Part shown: positions 8,044-15,677 of the stretch, one piece after another
Position numbering within the stretch: position 1 is the stretch's first letter
Layout: each line of letters begins with the position of its first letter
Assembly: GCA_913042895.1 (NCBI GenBank)
Contig: CAJWMQ010000006.1
Span: 1-42,679, forward strand
Source: an uncultured Verrucomicrobiales bacterium
GTDB lineage: Bacteria > Verrucomicrobiota > Verrucomicrobiia > Limisphaerales > UBA1100
Direction: 5' to 3'
Length of the DNA stretch: 42,679 nucleotides
Notes under the pieces: model-generated
Databases searched by the model: none
Seen by the model: only the letters and a program-made list of their open reading frames with translations
What the model was told of the DNA's origin: nothing
Translations under genes and position numbers: made by a program

Positions 8044-8826
8044 CTAGTCTTCTAGCTTCACCAGCCAGATGTTCCGGAACCGCGTCGGGTTGCCGTGGTC
8101 CTGCAACTGGATTGGCCCGGGGCCATGTTGCTTGTATTTCGGCACATTACGATGACCACTCGGGCCGTTCATTTCCTGCTTGTCATGAACAACCACGCCA
8201 TTATGCACCACCGTCACGGTCGCCTTGCGCACAAGCTTGCCGGCCTTGTCCCACTTTGGGGCTAGAAAGGTGATGTCATAGGTTTGCCATTCCCCCGGAG
8301 GACGGCAGGCATTTACCTTGGGCGGAAACTGGCCGTACAACGCGGCGCACTGGCCATCGGCGTAACTAATGTTGTTGTAGGAGTCAAGCACTTGCACCTC
8401 ATAACGGCCGTTCAGGAACACACCGCTATTGCCACGGCCCTGACTTTCGCCCTTCACCACCTTCGGCGTGGCGAATTCCAAGTGCAGCTTGACTGAGCCA
8501 AACGAATCCTTGGTCCGGAGCGATCCCGACCTGGGCGTCACCTCCATATGGCCTTCTTCAATCTTCCATTTGTCATGACTCCACTTGCTGGTGTCGGTGC
8601 CGTTAAACAACACCACCGCCCCTTTCGGCGGATTAAGACCCAGCGTCCTGGAAGCCCCCACTTCCACCACCTTTGGTCGCGGCCGATTGGCATCGTGCAC
8701 CCGCCATTTCTGGCCGGGAATAATCGGGGTATCGGTATAACCTGGCAGTTTTTTATCTGCCGCCTTGGTATCAGCGCCAGCTGCCAGCAGCAAAGCGCCG
8801 AGAGAAAAGAGAATCGTTCGTTTCAT
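8044..8826 (-). CDS. Secreted DUF1080 (3-keto-disaccharide hydrolase-like) protein
   Basis: This is a 260-residue exported protein with a Sec signal peptide (basic MKRT, hydrophobic core, likely cut after the TKA at 20-22). It then has the concanavalin-like DUF1080 domain. Family hallmarks seen are VVLFNGTDTSKWSH, FGSVKLHLEFATP, GRGNSGVFLNGRYEVQVLDSY, the CAALYG turn, PPGEWQTYDITF, and the terminal PIQLQDHGNPTRFRNIWL with its QDHG motif. This domain is greatly expanded in Verrucomicrobia and Planctomycetes, and some members hydrolyse 3-keto-glycosides; the substrate here is unknown. It is transcribed alone, divergently from the ABC ATPase gene, and ends at a clear terminator. Confidence 0.9.
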   Translation of the reverse strand: MKRTILFSLGALLLAAGADTKAADKKLPGYTDTPIIPGQKWRVHDANRPRPKVVEVGASRTLGLNPPKGAVVLFNGTDTSKWSHDKWKIEEGHMEVTPRSGSLRTKDSFGSVKLHLEFATPKVVKGESQGRGNSGVFLNGRYEVQVLDSYNNISYADGQCAALYGQFPPKVNACRPPGEWQTYDITFLAPKWDKAGKLVRKATVTVVHNGVVVHDKQEMNGPSGHRNVPKYKQHGPGPIQLQDHGNPTRFRNIWLVKLED

Positions 8827-8920
8827 AAACTCAGGTTAAAGCGAATCCTAGGCAGATGCCCATGTGCCCGCAAGGCAAACTTTCGCTTGGCCCCAAGCCG
8901 CTTGACCGTTACAAGCCCGT

Positions 8921-9727
8921 GTGGCCGCAAACCCTATCCTCGACATCCAAGACCTGCATTTGCAACGTGGCGATACTCGCATTCTGGATGGTTTAAACTG
9001 GCGCGTTGAACGCGGCGAACACTGGGTTGTTCTGGGCCCAAACGGGTGCGGTAAGACCACCCTGCTTGCCGCATTAACCGGCTACAAGTTTCCCACTAGG
9101 GGCGACATCCAAATCTTGGGAAACACCTTTGGAGACAGCGATTGGACAGAGCTGCGTAAACATATTGGCCTCGTCAGCTCCACGCTCAACAAACTCATGG
9201 CCGAAGATGAGCCCGTACTGGAAACCATTGTGAGCGGCAAATACGCCATGATCGATCTCTGGCACGAACCATCCGCCGCCGACAAACGCGAAGCACGCGC
9301 CATCCTCAAGCGCATCGAATGCGCTCACCTAGCCGACCGCCCTTGGTCCCAACTATCCCAGGGAGAGCGCCAACGCGCCCTCATCGGCCGTGCCCTCATG
9401 GCCCAACCCAAGCTGCTGATGCTCGACGAACCCTGCGCCGGTTTGGATCCCGTAGCCCGAGAACATTTCCTACAATTCATTGACCGCCTCGGCCGCCAGC
9501 GAAACACGCCCGCCATTGTGCTCATCACTCATCATGTGGAGGAAATCATGCCGGTGTTTACCCATGCCCTCTTGTTGCGCAAAGGTCGCGATGTGGCGCA
9601 CGGATCGGTGAAACGGATTTTGAAAAATAATACCCTCAGCAGGGCCTTCGACTGCGAGGTTGCCATTAGCCGCCGGCAAGGCCGCTACTGGCTCACTGCC
9701 CAGCCCACGCGCACCTCGGTGATGTAA
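8921..9727 (+). CDS. Orphan ABC transporter ATP-binding protein
   Basis: This is a 268-residue ABC ATPase of the ModF/YlmA-like type. It has Walker A GPNGCGKT (39-46), signature LSQGE (145-149), Walker B LLMLDE (165-170), a D-loop AGLD and switch His204 (ITHHVEE). The Q-loop position reads GLVSS, so the usual Gln is replaced, as in other members of this subgroup. The start is GTG at 8921: the in-frame stop TGA at 8903-8905 leaves no upstream alternative, and no strong ribosome site is visible. No permease or binding protein is encoded nearby, so the partner, and whether it transports at all, is unknown. It is divergent from the DUF1080 gene, and its stop codon directly abuts that of the convergent altronate dehydratase gene. 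Confidence 0.88.
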   Translation: MAANPILDIQDLHLQRGDTRILDGLNWRVERGEHWVVLGPNGCGKTTLLAALTGYKFPTRGDIQILGNTFGDSDWTELRKHIGLVSSTLNKLMAEDEPVLETIVSGKYAMIDLWHEPSAADKREARAILKRIECAHLADRPWSQLSQGERQRALIGRALMAQPKLLMLDEPCAGLDPVAREHFLQFIDRLGRQRNTPAIVLITHHVEEIMPVFTHALLLRKGRDVAHGSVKRILKNNTLSRAFDCEVAISRRQGRYWLTAQPTRTSVM

Positions 9728-11293
9728 TCAATATTGCGGCCCCGGAAACCACGGCTGAAACTCCTCATCACCAATGCCATTGAGTTCGCTCTTGGTTTTC
9801 TCGCCGTTGGCCACGGAAATGATTTTCTCAAAGAGCCGAATCCCCACCTCCTGAATCGTTTCCGTGCCGTCCATGATCGTGCCCGCATTGAGATCCATAT
9901 CCTCTTCCATCCAATTATAGAGCGCCGTGTTCGTGGCCACTTTGATACAGGGAGCCGGTTTGCAGCCATACACACTCCCCCGGCCGGTGGTAAACACGCC
10001 CACGTTACAACCGCCGGACACCAGCCCGGTCATGCTGATAGGATCGTAGCCGGGCGTATCCATAAAGCCAAATCCCGATGTATCAATCCGCTCGGCGTAA
10101 TCATACACCGCCATCAACGGGGATTGTCCACCTTTGGCCAGGGCCCCCAGACTCTTTTCATAAATTGTCGTCAACCCACCCTCCTTGTTGCCCACCGAGG
10201 GATTGTTATCAATCGTGCTTTCATGACGCCGGGCATAATCCTCCCACCAACGAATTTGGTTCATGAGCTTTTCCGCCACTGCCGGAGTAACCGCGCGGTT
10301 AGTCAGCAAATGTTCCGCGCCATAAATCTCCGATGTTTCCGCCAACACCGAAGTGCCTCCATGCCGAACTAATTCATCGGAGGCCACACCCAGTGCGGGA
10401 TTGGCTGTGCAACCGCTGTTACCGTCCGAACCGCCACAGTTTTCAGCCAACAACAACTTGGCCAAAGGTTGCTCGGTACGTTGTAAACTTGCCACATTGG
10501 GAAGAATTTGTTCCACCGCCTTTACGGCCGCCTCAATGGTCTTCAGAGAACCGCCCTTGCCCTGAATGGTCATGAACTCCGGTGCTATTTCGGCTTCCTG
10601 TAAGTTATCCAGTTTGTAATCCTCGCGGATCCCGGCAATCTGGTTGTCCTCGCACCCAAGCCCAATCATCACGTAGCCGGCAATGTTCGGATGACGCGCC
10701 ATATTCCCCAGCGTGCGTCGAATAATTTGCATCGGACCGCCCGGCTCGACCCCGCAACCGCCCTGAGTCTTCAAAGCAATCACACCATCCACGCCGGGAA
10801 ATTGCTGCTGAAATACCTCGCCGGAAAACCGTTCGGCCACATAACGCGAAACAGAACTCGAGCAGTTCACATTGGAAATTACCGCGACATAATTACGCGT
10901 CCCGGCCCGTCCTCCCGGACGCGAATAGCCTTGAAAAGTGCGGCGCTCTGATTCCGGGTAAAACTCAGTCGGCTGATAATCCGCACAAAACCGATGTTCC
11001 CGATCATAATCACGGCACACCAAATTGTGGGAATGAACGTGCTCGCCCGCGGTGATGTTGCCCTCCGCAAAACCAATGATTTGGCCGTACTTACGCACAG
11101 GCTCGCCATTGGTCACGGGCTTCATTGCAATTTTATGACCGGCCGGAATTGTGGCCGCCGTGGTGATCGACTCACTGCCATGGACCAATTCGGTGCCACC
11201 TTTCAGCGTCCGCTTCAGCACGCCCACATGATCCCCTTCGCGCAGGCGCAACAAAACCGAATCAATTTCCACAGAAGCCATCAAGGCAACCAT
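9728..11293 (-). CDS. uxaA: Altronate dehydratase (UxaA family, full-length)
   Basis: This is a protein of about 521 residues with an N-terminal SAF domain (IPAGHKIAMKPV, then GEPVRKYGQIIGFAEGNI and AGEHVHSHNL) joined to the large D-galactarate dehydratase/altronate hydrolase domain. Landmarks are GRAGTRNYVAVISNVNCSSS, KTQGGCG, GLGCEDNQ, ENCGGSDGNSG and a late GGCNVGVFTTGRGS. It would convert D-altronate to 2-keto-3-deoxygluconate in hexuronate breakdown, using a metal. The open frame extends upstream to 11446, but that part overlaps the kinase gene and is not family-like. ATG at 11293 (MVALMASVEIDSV) or 11281 is more likely. It follows the kinase gene by 31 bp. No other hexuronate gene is visible here. 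Confidence 0.88.
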   Translation of the reverse strand: MVALMASVEIDSVLLRLREGDHVGVLKRTLKGGTELVHGSESITTAATIPAGHKIAMKPVTNGEPVRKYGQIIGFAEGNITAGEHVHSHNLVCRDYDREHRFCADYQPTEFYPESERRTFQGYSRPGGRAGTRNYVAVISNVNCSSSVSRYVAERFSGEVFQQQFPGVDGVIALKTQGGCGVEPGGPMQIIRRTLGNMARHPNIAGYVMIGLGCEDNQIAGIREDYKLDNLQEAEIAPEFMTIQGKGGSLKTIEAAVKAVEQILPNVASLQRTEQPLAKLLLAENCGGSDGNSGCTANPALGVASDELVRHGGTSVLAETSEIYGAEHLLTNRAVTPAVAEKLMNQIRWWEDYARRHESTIDNNPSVGNKEGGLTTIYEKSLGALAKGGQSPLMAVYDYAERIDTSGFGFMDTPGYDPISMTGLVSGGCNVGVFTTGRGSVYGCKPAPCIKVATNTALYNWMEEDMDLNAGTIMDGTETIQEVGIRLFEKIISVANGEKTKSELNGIGDEEFQPWFPGPQY

Positions 11294-11324
11294 AGTGGTG
11301 CTAAAGTCGGAGAACAACAGAAAC

Positions 11325-12338
11325 CTACCGGCCGGAATTCGACTCAAATTTGCCGTGTACCGAATCTCCCTCAGCCGGAACAACCTCCTCAACCGCCACC
11401 GGCTGAGCTTCTTGACGTCCCCAACCGAGGTACACCAACAATGCATCAGACGCTAATAACAAAAATGCCAATGCCGCCGCCAGCACAAGCAACCGTTTCT
11501 CACGCCATGTGAAGGGTCCGGCAAAAAACGAAGGCGCATTCAGCTGACGCAAAGCCGCCGCCAACGAAGCAGCATCCTGAAAAGCCTCGCGCTCATCACC
11601 CGAGCAAGCCCGCAGCAACAGCCGGTTCAGTTGCATCAACGGATCACGAGCAGATAAGCCGCGCGCAGTGGGCGGCAAATCAGGAAAGGAGTTGCGATCC
11701 ATGCCCGTGCTGGCCTCATACAACACCTTGCCCAATGCATACAAATCCCCGCGCCAATCACCTGCCCCTTCAGCCGGCAAAAAACCCAGCGTCCCAACCT
11801 CACCCGAAGCCACGCCGGACCCGGCCACCAATCCAACATCCGCCAGCTTGGGTCGGCCGTTTACATAAACGATATTCGAAGGCTTGATGTCCCGATGCAC
11901 CAGACCGTGCGCATGGAGATAATGCAGAGCATCGGCCAACTCGCCCCCGATGTAGGCGCATTCTTCTATCGGCAAGGATTCCCGGGCATTTAGGTCCGAT
12001 TGCAACGTACGCGCACTGTAATCCGCCGAGCGCACCGATTGACCGACCACCTGGTCATCGGCCAGCTCCATCACATAATAAAAGTATCCCTCTTCATCGT
12101 TCCGGCCGACATGCAATACATCGATCAACCCTTCATGCCCACGGGAAATTGCCTCGTAATGCCGGATGCCGTTCAGTTCGCGCTGGTATGGCCGCGAATC
12201 ATCAAAGAGCGAGCGCTGCACAATCTTCACCGCCCGCCAAGCTCCCAGCACGCTGCGGGCCAGCCACACCTGCCCATAGCTGCCCCGAGCGATCTCGATC
12301 ACCAGCTCATAATCGGGAATGTAAAATGATTTGCCCAT
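11325..12338 (-). CDS. Membrane-anchored Ser/Thr protein kinase
   Basis: This is a 337-residue Hanks-type kinase from the ATG at 12338; a TTG 12 nt upstream is less likely. Glycine loop ARGSYGQVW (17-25), ATP lysine K38 (AVKIV), catalytic loop HRDIKPSN (148-155) with D150, and metal motif DVG (167-169) in place of DFG. An activation segment ending GFLPAEGAGDWRGDLYALGK replaces the usual APE block; this variant recurs in a PVC-type kinase group. One C-terminal membrane helix (about 282-304) ends in a short acidic, presumably periplasmic tail without sensor domain. It is divergent from an ECF sigma gene, so it may control sigma activity. It is followed by uxaA on the same strand. Family is certain, target unknown. 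Confidence 0.9.
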   Translation of the reverse strand: MGKSFYIPDYELVIEIARGSYGQVWLARSVLGAWRAVKIVQRSLFDDSRPYQRELNGIRHYEAISRGHEGLIDVLHVGRNDEEGYFYYVMELADDQVVGQSVRSADYSARTLQSDLNARESLPIEECAYIGGELADALHYLHAHGLVHRDIKPSNIVYVNGRPKLADVGLVAGSGVASGEVGTLGFLPAEGAGDWRGDLYALGKVLYEASTGMDRNSFPDLPPTARGLSARDPLMQLNRLLLRACSGDEREAFQDAASLAAALRQLNAPSFFAGPFTWREKRLLVLAAALAFLLLASDALLVYLGWGRQEAQPVAVEEVVPAEGDSVHGKFESNSGR

Positions 12339-12405
12339 AATGCAGCACAACCTTGATCGGCAGTATTCACACGTGATTCACAGGACCGCCGTTGCGGATT
12401 GTTCC

Positions 12406-12415
12406 TCACCTCCTT
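12406..12415 (-). other. Perfect Shine-Dalgarno-like decamer without a start codon
   Basis: The minus strand reads AAGGAGGTGA, fully complementary to the 16S rRNA 3' end, 67 bp upstream of the kinase ATG. No ATG, GTG or TTG lies at a useful distance behind it, and the kinase frame has a stop in between. The plus strand therefore carries an anti-SD-like TCACCTCCTT. Confidence 0.45.
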
Positions 12416-12434
12416 GTATTAACAATAAGTTATC

Positions 12435-12465
12435 GAAGGTTGTTCACAAAGGGAAGGTTATTCAC
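12435..12465. repeat. Two 13-bp direct repeats, candidate operator
   Basis: GAAGGTTGTTCAC (12435-12447) and GAAGGTTATTCAC (12453-12465) differ at one base and are 18 bp apart. Two further NTTCAC copies lie at 12365-12370 and 12376-12381. All are in the intergenic region upstream of the kinase gene, and this spacing suits binding sites for a transcription factor. No binding protein can be named. Confidence 0.45.
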
Positions 12466-12551
12466 CTCACTCGGCGTAGAACAAAAAACTTTAGAAATTT
12501 GTTAGAACGACTCCGCGACTACGGTACCTATCAATGACATGGGGGTATCCA

Positions 12552-12743
12552 ATGATTCAAAGCACACTGAAACTCAAACTGAACAACCGGGCCGCTCTGA
12601 CGCGCCGAGTGTCCCGCAACCGCAACCACGCCATCGGCCAGCTCTGGTTCCGGCATATCCGCGCCCGGCTAAACAAAGGCGCCGATTCGCCCTCCGCGCC
12701 ATGGCCGCCCGCGCCCGAGCAGCAAATCTTTCCGTGGCGCTGA
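12552..12743 (+). CDS. Possible small basic protein
   Basis: This is an open frame of 63 codons beginning MIQSTLKLKLNNRAALTRRV, strongly basic in its first two thirds and Pro-rich at its end. It lies in the otherwise empty kinase/sigma intergenic region and on the strand of the sigma gene. A G-rich run (12541-12545) sits a few bases upstream of the ATG. No family is recognised, and an overlapping frame (12539-12781) is equally open, so this may be chance. It could be a small DNA- or RNA-binding peptide, but there is no positive evidence of that. Confidence 0.22.
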   Translation: MIQSTLKLKLNNRAALTRRVSRNRNHAIGQLWFRHIRARLNKGADSPSAPWPPAPEQQIFPWR

Positions 12744-12779
12744 CCGTGCATCAATTTACCAGGAAGGCTACATTCGCAT

Positions 12780-12941
12780 GAGGAATCCCGCAGTCATGGT
12801 TGGGTTAAACAAAGACTGCACGCCTCCGCATTCCTCGTGCCTCTACCCGCAGCCGGGGTCCCCTTGCCCGTCCGGGCAACCGGACGGGCGCCCCCTGACC
12901 CTGAGTGAGCCCCGACCTGGCGTGCCTTCCCCTGGCGCGCC
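12780..12941 (+). ncRNA. Candidate structured RNA or sigma-factor leader (three consecutive hairpins)
   Basis: Three strong hairpins follow each other. H1: outer stem GAGGAAT/ATTCCTC (12780-12786 with 12830-12836) encloses inner stem GCAGTC/GACTGC (12790-12795 with 12814-12819). H2: a perfect 10-bp stem GCCCGTCCGG/CCGGACGGGC (12866-12875 with 12880-12889) closes a GCAA tetraloop, a GNRA-type loop, and is extended by GGGTC/GACCC (12856-12860 with 12897-12901). H3: GGCGTGCC/GGCGCGCC with a 7-nt loop (12919-12926 with 12934-12941, one G-U pair). No U-tract follows any of them, so they are not simple terminators. The region ends 53 bp before the ECF sigma ATG. I do not recognise it as a known riboswitch. 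Strand is assigned by proximity to the sigma gene. Confidence 0.5.
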
Positions 12942-12994
12942 GGGCGGGCGCTAACCCGTCCCCACCCCTTCATTATTGCCCTTCACGCCCGCTT

Positions 12995-13627
12995 ATGATG
13001 CAATCCACGCCCATGAAGCCGGAGGCCCCACTGTTGGAAACCCGCAGCAGCCTCATCCAACGCCTGAAAGCCACGATCAACGGCGAAAGCTGGGAGGAGT
13101 TTTTCCACACCTACTGGGAACTCATCTATAATGTCGCCCGGCGTGCCGGCCTATCCGAGGCCGACGCCCAAGATATCGTTCAGGAAACCATCCTCAAAGT
13201 GCACAACAGCCTCGACCGCTTCGAGTACAACCGAAAACGCGGAACGTTCAAGGGGTGGCTACGCACCGTCACCCGTTCCCGGCTCAACGATTTTTTCAAA
13301 AAACAACAACGCCGCCCCGCCCTCAATCAGCCACTTGAGGAAACCGCGGATGAATTGCAAAATCTGGAAGACCCGGAAGGCCCAGAAATTGAGAAGATCT
13401 GGGATGAAGAATGGAACCGCAATCTCATCCAAGCCGCCCTGAGCCGCACCAAGAAACTCTCGAGCCCTAAGCAATTCCAAATCTTCAAATGCCATTACAT
13501 CGACGAATGGACCGTGCGCGAAACCTGCCGAACTCTGGGCGTCAATGCCGCCCAAGTGTACATGGCTAAACAACGCGTCGGCAAAATTTTCCGGGAAGCC
13601 GTAGAAACGCTTCAGGAGCAAGTGTGA
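12995..13627 (+). CDS. ECF-type RNA polymerase sigma factor
   Basis: This is a 210-residue sigma-70 family protein from the ATG at 12995; the frame is open further up to a GTG at 12905, but those codons overlap the hairpin region and are not family-like. Region 2 runs over about residues 20-95 (FFHTYWELIYNVARRAGLSE, AQDIVQETILKVHNSL, GWLRTVTRSRLNDFF). Region 4 is an HTH near the C terminus (FQIFKCHYIDEWTVRETCRT, GVNAAQVYMAKQRV). It lacks a large extra domain. In PVC bacteria such sigma factors are often encoded beside Ser/Thr kinases, as here (divergent, about 650 bp apart), and no anti-sigma gene is present. Its 3' end is 4 bp from the 3' end of a convergent tRNA-Arg gene. Confidence 0.88.
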   Translation: MMQSTPMKPEAPLLETRSSLIQRLKATINGESWEEFFHTYWELIYNVARRAGLSEADAQDIVQETILKVHNSLDRFEYNRKRGTFKGWLRTVTRSRLNDFFKKQQRRPALNQPLEETADELQNLEDPEGPEIEKIWDEEWNRNLIQAALSRTKKLSSPKQFQIFKCHYIDEWTVRETCRTLGVNAAQVYMAKQRVGKIFREAVETLQEQV

Positions 13628-13631
13628 AAAA

Positions 13632-13708
<77 letters not shown>

Positions 13709-13751
13709 AGCCTGAACGGGAGATGTATCGGCTTCATCATTCTGGAGCAAG

Positions 13752-14552
13752 TCATTTCTTCGTATTCGCGCTCCAGTCATAGTCGGTGTACCGAATCTTG
13801 AACCCGCCGGCCCTCAGAGCCTCGGCGGTCTTAGTTGGAAAATAATCCGCCACGAATTGAACGATCTCAGCGTCGTCTTTCCCGAAATCTTCCCCGTACC
13901 ATTTGAAGATAGGAGAGAGGTGAAGCTCCTGCTTTCCCAAGTCCACGAAGTTCTTTTCTTCATCCCTCAAAAACGATCGGGCTTGCTCGGTAAATTGTTC
14001 CTCTAAACGGGCCGCCGTGTAGGGTTCTTTGCGCAGGACTGGGCATCCTTTGGCGCCGCAAACTAACGCGAAATGAACGGAGGGAGATTGAAACATCTTA
14101 CGAATCATCCCATGTTCCACATCGTTTAAAGTCCATTTCTCGCCAAACAACCGCACCACTTTCAGTTTCCAAACACTCCGGACACCACCGATCATCTTGA
14201 TGGATGCAACGGGATAATGGTCAGCCATCAGTTTCAAGGTAGCCGCATTGTAGACATTCAGCAAAAACGCCATCCGTTCAGGCTTGCCCCAGCCATCAAA
14301 CTGCGAACGCGGCACACTGGCGGCATGGTTCAGATACTCGTCCAACGCTTTTGGATCACGGTGCAGTATTTCATAATCCACAGGCCCAAAACCATCGGTC
14401 ACTTGATCAAGGATCTCAGCTAATTGCGGATGCGCCGAATCAAACTCCACCGGCTCCTTAACTGACACGGGCGGCACACTTTCGGCCTCGTGCTTGCAAC
14501 CTCCAATAGTCACGCCTCCTAAGACGATCAGAATATTCATCGCTCGGCGCAT
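13752..14552 (-). CDS. DUF547 lipoprotein
   Basis: This is a 266-residue protein with a lipoprotein signal peptide: short basic start, hydrophobic stretch and lipobox IGGC, so Cys19 would be lipidated. The rest matches DUF547 (PF04784): the VDYEILHRDPKALDEYL start, FLLNVYNAATLKLM, an IGGVRSVWKL segment, and the conserved VHFALVCGAKGCPVLRKEPY block with C165 and C170. It then has a C-terminal FVADYFP helix. DUF547 resembles papain/transglutaminase-like folds, but its reaction is not established. It should sit in the envelope, facing the periplasm. It is transcribed towards the tRNA-Arg gene with a 43-bp gap. The 230 bp upstream (14553-14782) contain only weak inverted repeats and no recognisable gene. 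Confidence 0.88.
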   Translation of the reverse strand: MRRAMNILIVLGGVTIGGCKHEAESVPPVSVKEPVEFDSAHPQLAEILDQVTDGFGPVDYEILHRDPKALDEYLNHAASVPRSQFDGWGKPERMAFLLNVYNAATLKLMADHYPVASIKMIGGVRSVWKLKVVRLFGEKWTLNDVEHGMIRKMFQSPSVHFALVCGAKGCPVLRKEPYTAARLEEQFTEQARSFLRDEEKNFVDLGKQELHLSPIFKWYGEDFGKDDAEIVQFVADYFPTKTAEALRAGGFKIRYTDYDWSANTKK

Positions 14553-14782
14553 GATTGCAACTTACCCCATGTATCCTTCAATAAAAACCCTTTCCGTGAT
14601 TCGGGTTATGAACTACATGACTTAAGCACGATAAAAAACTTCGGCTTTCTATCAAGCTGATCGTATTGAGCAGGTTTCTCGTGCTCTTCTCGGGCGCTAC
14701 CCCCATGACTCCGGCTACTATTAACGGTAATTACTTGAGCGCGCCCTCGCCAACGTAAGCCAATTCGGATGGCGAAACACCG

Positions 14783-15661
14783 CTACGGAATGAATTTGCG
14801 TTGCTTAAACCAGAACATCAATTGGTCGGTCCATGGATGCAGTTTCTCATAATCCGTTGCACCCAGACCAATCCCGTGCCGGCCGGCCTCGTAAATATGC
14901 AGCGACACCCGCACCCCTTGTCGTCGGAGTGCCGAGGCAAACAACATACTATTCTCCATAGGTACCGGGCCATCCTCCCAGGTATGCCAAATGAAGCAGG
15001 GCGGCGAATCCCTTTGGACCTGAAGTTCGTTGGACAACAGTTTCACCAGTTCCGGCGAAGGCTTTTCTCCCAAAAGGTTTCGCTTCGACCCCTGGTGCGT
15101 ATGTTTCCCCAAGGTAATTACCGGGTAGCACAACACAGCCAAATCCGGCCTTGAACTTACCCGATCGATAGCATCCCCCTCTTTCGATCCGTAATCAAAA
15201 TGCGCCACAATCGTGGAGGTCAAATGTCCGCCCGCCGACGAACCCATGACCCCAATTCTGTCCGGAGCCAGCTCCCAATCCTTCGCCTTTGCACGGACTG
15301 TGCGAATGGCACGCGATACATCCTGCCACATGATCGGGTGCCGGTACCCAGCCGAGCCCAAGCGATACTTGAGCACGAAACAATCAACCCCCTGTTTCAC
15401 CAACCAATCGGCATACCCCTTGCCCTCGTGTCCGGCCAATCCGCCATAGCCGCCCCCGGGGCAAATGACCATGGCAGCCCCAGTCGGCTTCGAGGACCAG
15501 TATGGAGTCAGCGTTGGAATATCCTTCGGCGTATCCCCCTTTTGCCCCGGTGCTTTTCCCAGCCACAGCGGAAATTCTTTTTGCGGGCGTTCAGCCCCGA
15601 GGACCGTGAGTGAAAGGAACAAGGGAAACCAATATCGCAAACGCATGCGCCAGCCTAGCAT
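14783..15661 (-). CDS. Secreted alpha/beta hydrolase (acetyl-esterase-like)
   Basis: This is a 292-residue protein with an N-terminal signal peptide (RLRYWFPLFLSLTVLGA) and an alpha/beta-hydrolase domain of the esterase/lipase group often annotated as xylanase-associated acetylesterase. The oxyanion-loop motif is ICPGGGYGG (66-74). Nucleophile S142 lies in GSSAGGH, the likely acid D230 in TWEDGPVP and the likely base H262 in EAGRHGIGL, completing a Ser-Asp-His triad. ATG at 15661 is used, but ATG 15 nt downstream gives a more compact signal peptide. It is the last gene of the ridA operon, 16 bp after the dipeptidase gene. It would act outside the cytoplasm on an ester of unknown nature, possibly acylated sugar, since relatives deacetylate xylan. 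Confidence 0.85.
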   Translation of the reverse strand: MLGWRMRLRYWFPLFLSLTVLGAERPQKEFPLWLGKAPGQKGDTPKDIPTLTPYWSSKPTGAAMVICPGGGYGGLAGHEGKGYADWLVKQGVDCFVLKYRLGSAGYRHPIMWQDVSRAIRTVRAKAKDWELAPDRIGVMGSSAGGHLTSTIVAHFDYGSKEGDAIDRVSSRPDLAVLCYPVITLGKHTHQGSKRNLLGEKPSPELVKLLSNELQVQRDSPPCFIWHTWEDGPVPMENSMLFASALRRQGVRVSLHIYEAGRHGIGLGATDYEKLHPWTDQLMFWFKQRKFIP

Positions 15662-15677
15662 GCGCCCCGTGGATTGC

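Noticed and set aside
11294-11446. N-terminal extension of altronate dehydratase
   Set aside because: The extra 51 codons overlap the kinase gene, are Arg-rich and do not resemble the family N terminus; ATG at 11293 or 11281 fits.
12866-12889. Hairpin H2 as a rho-independent terminator
   Set aside because: No T-tract follows on either strand; the stem is followed by GCCCCCTGACC or by GGGGACC-type sequence.
12905-12994. Upstream start of the ECF sigma gene at a GTG
   Set aside because: The added 30 residues overlap hairpin H3, are Pro/Arg/Leu-rich and are not part of sigma region 2.
14625-14685. Inverted repeat AGCACGA/TCGTGCT with 47-nt spacing and a weak one at 14747-14775
   Set aside because: Short arms and long loops are expected by chance; no gene or terminator signature accompanies them.
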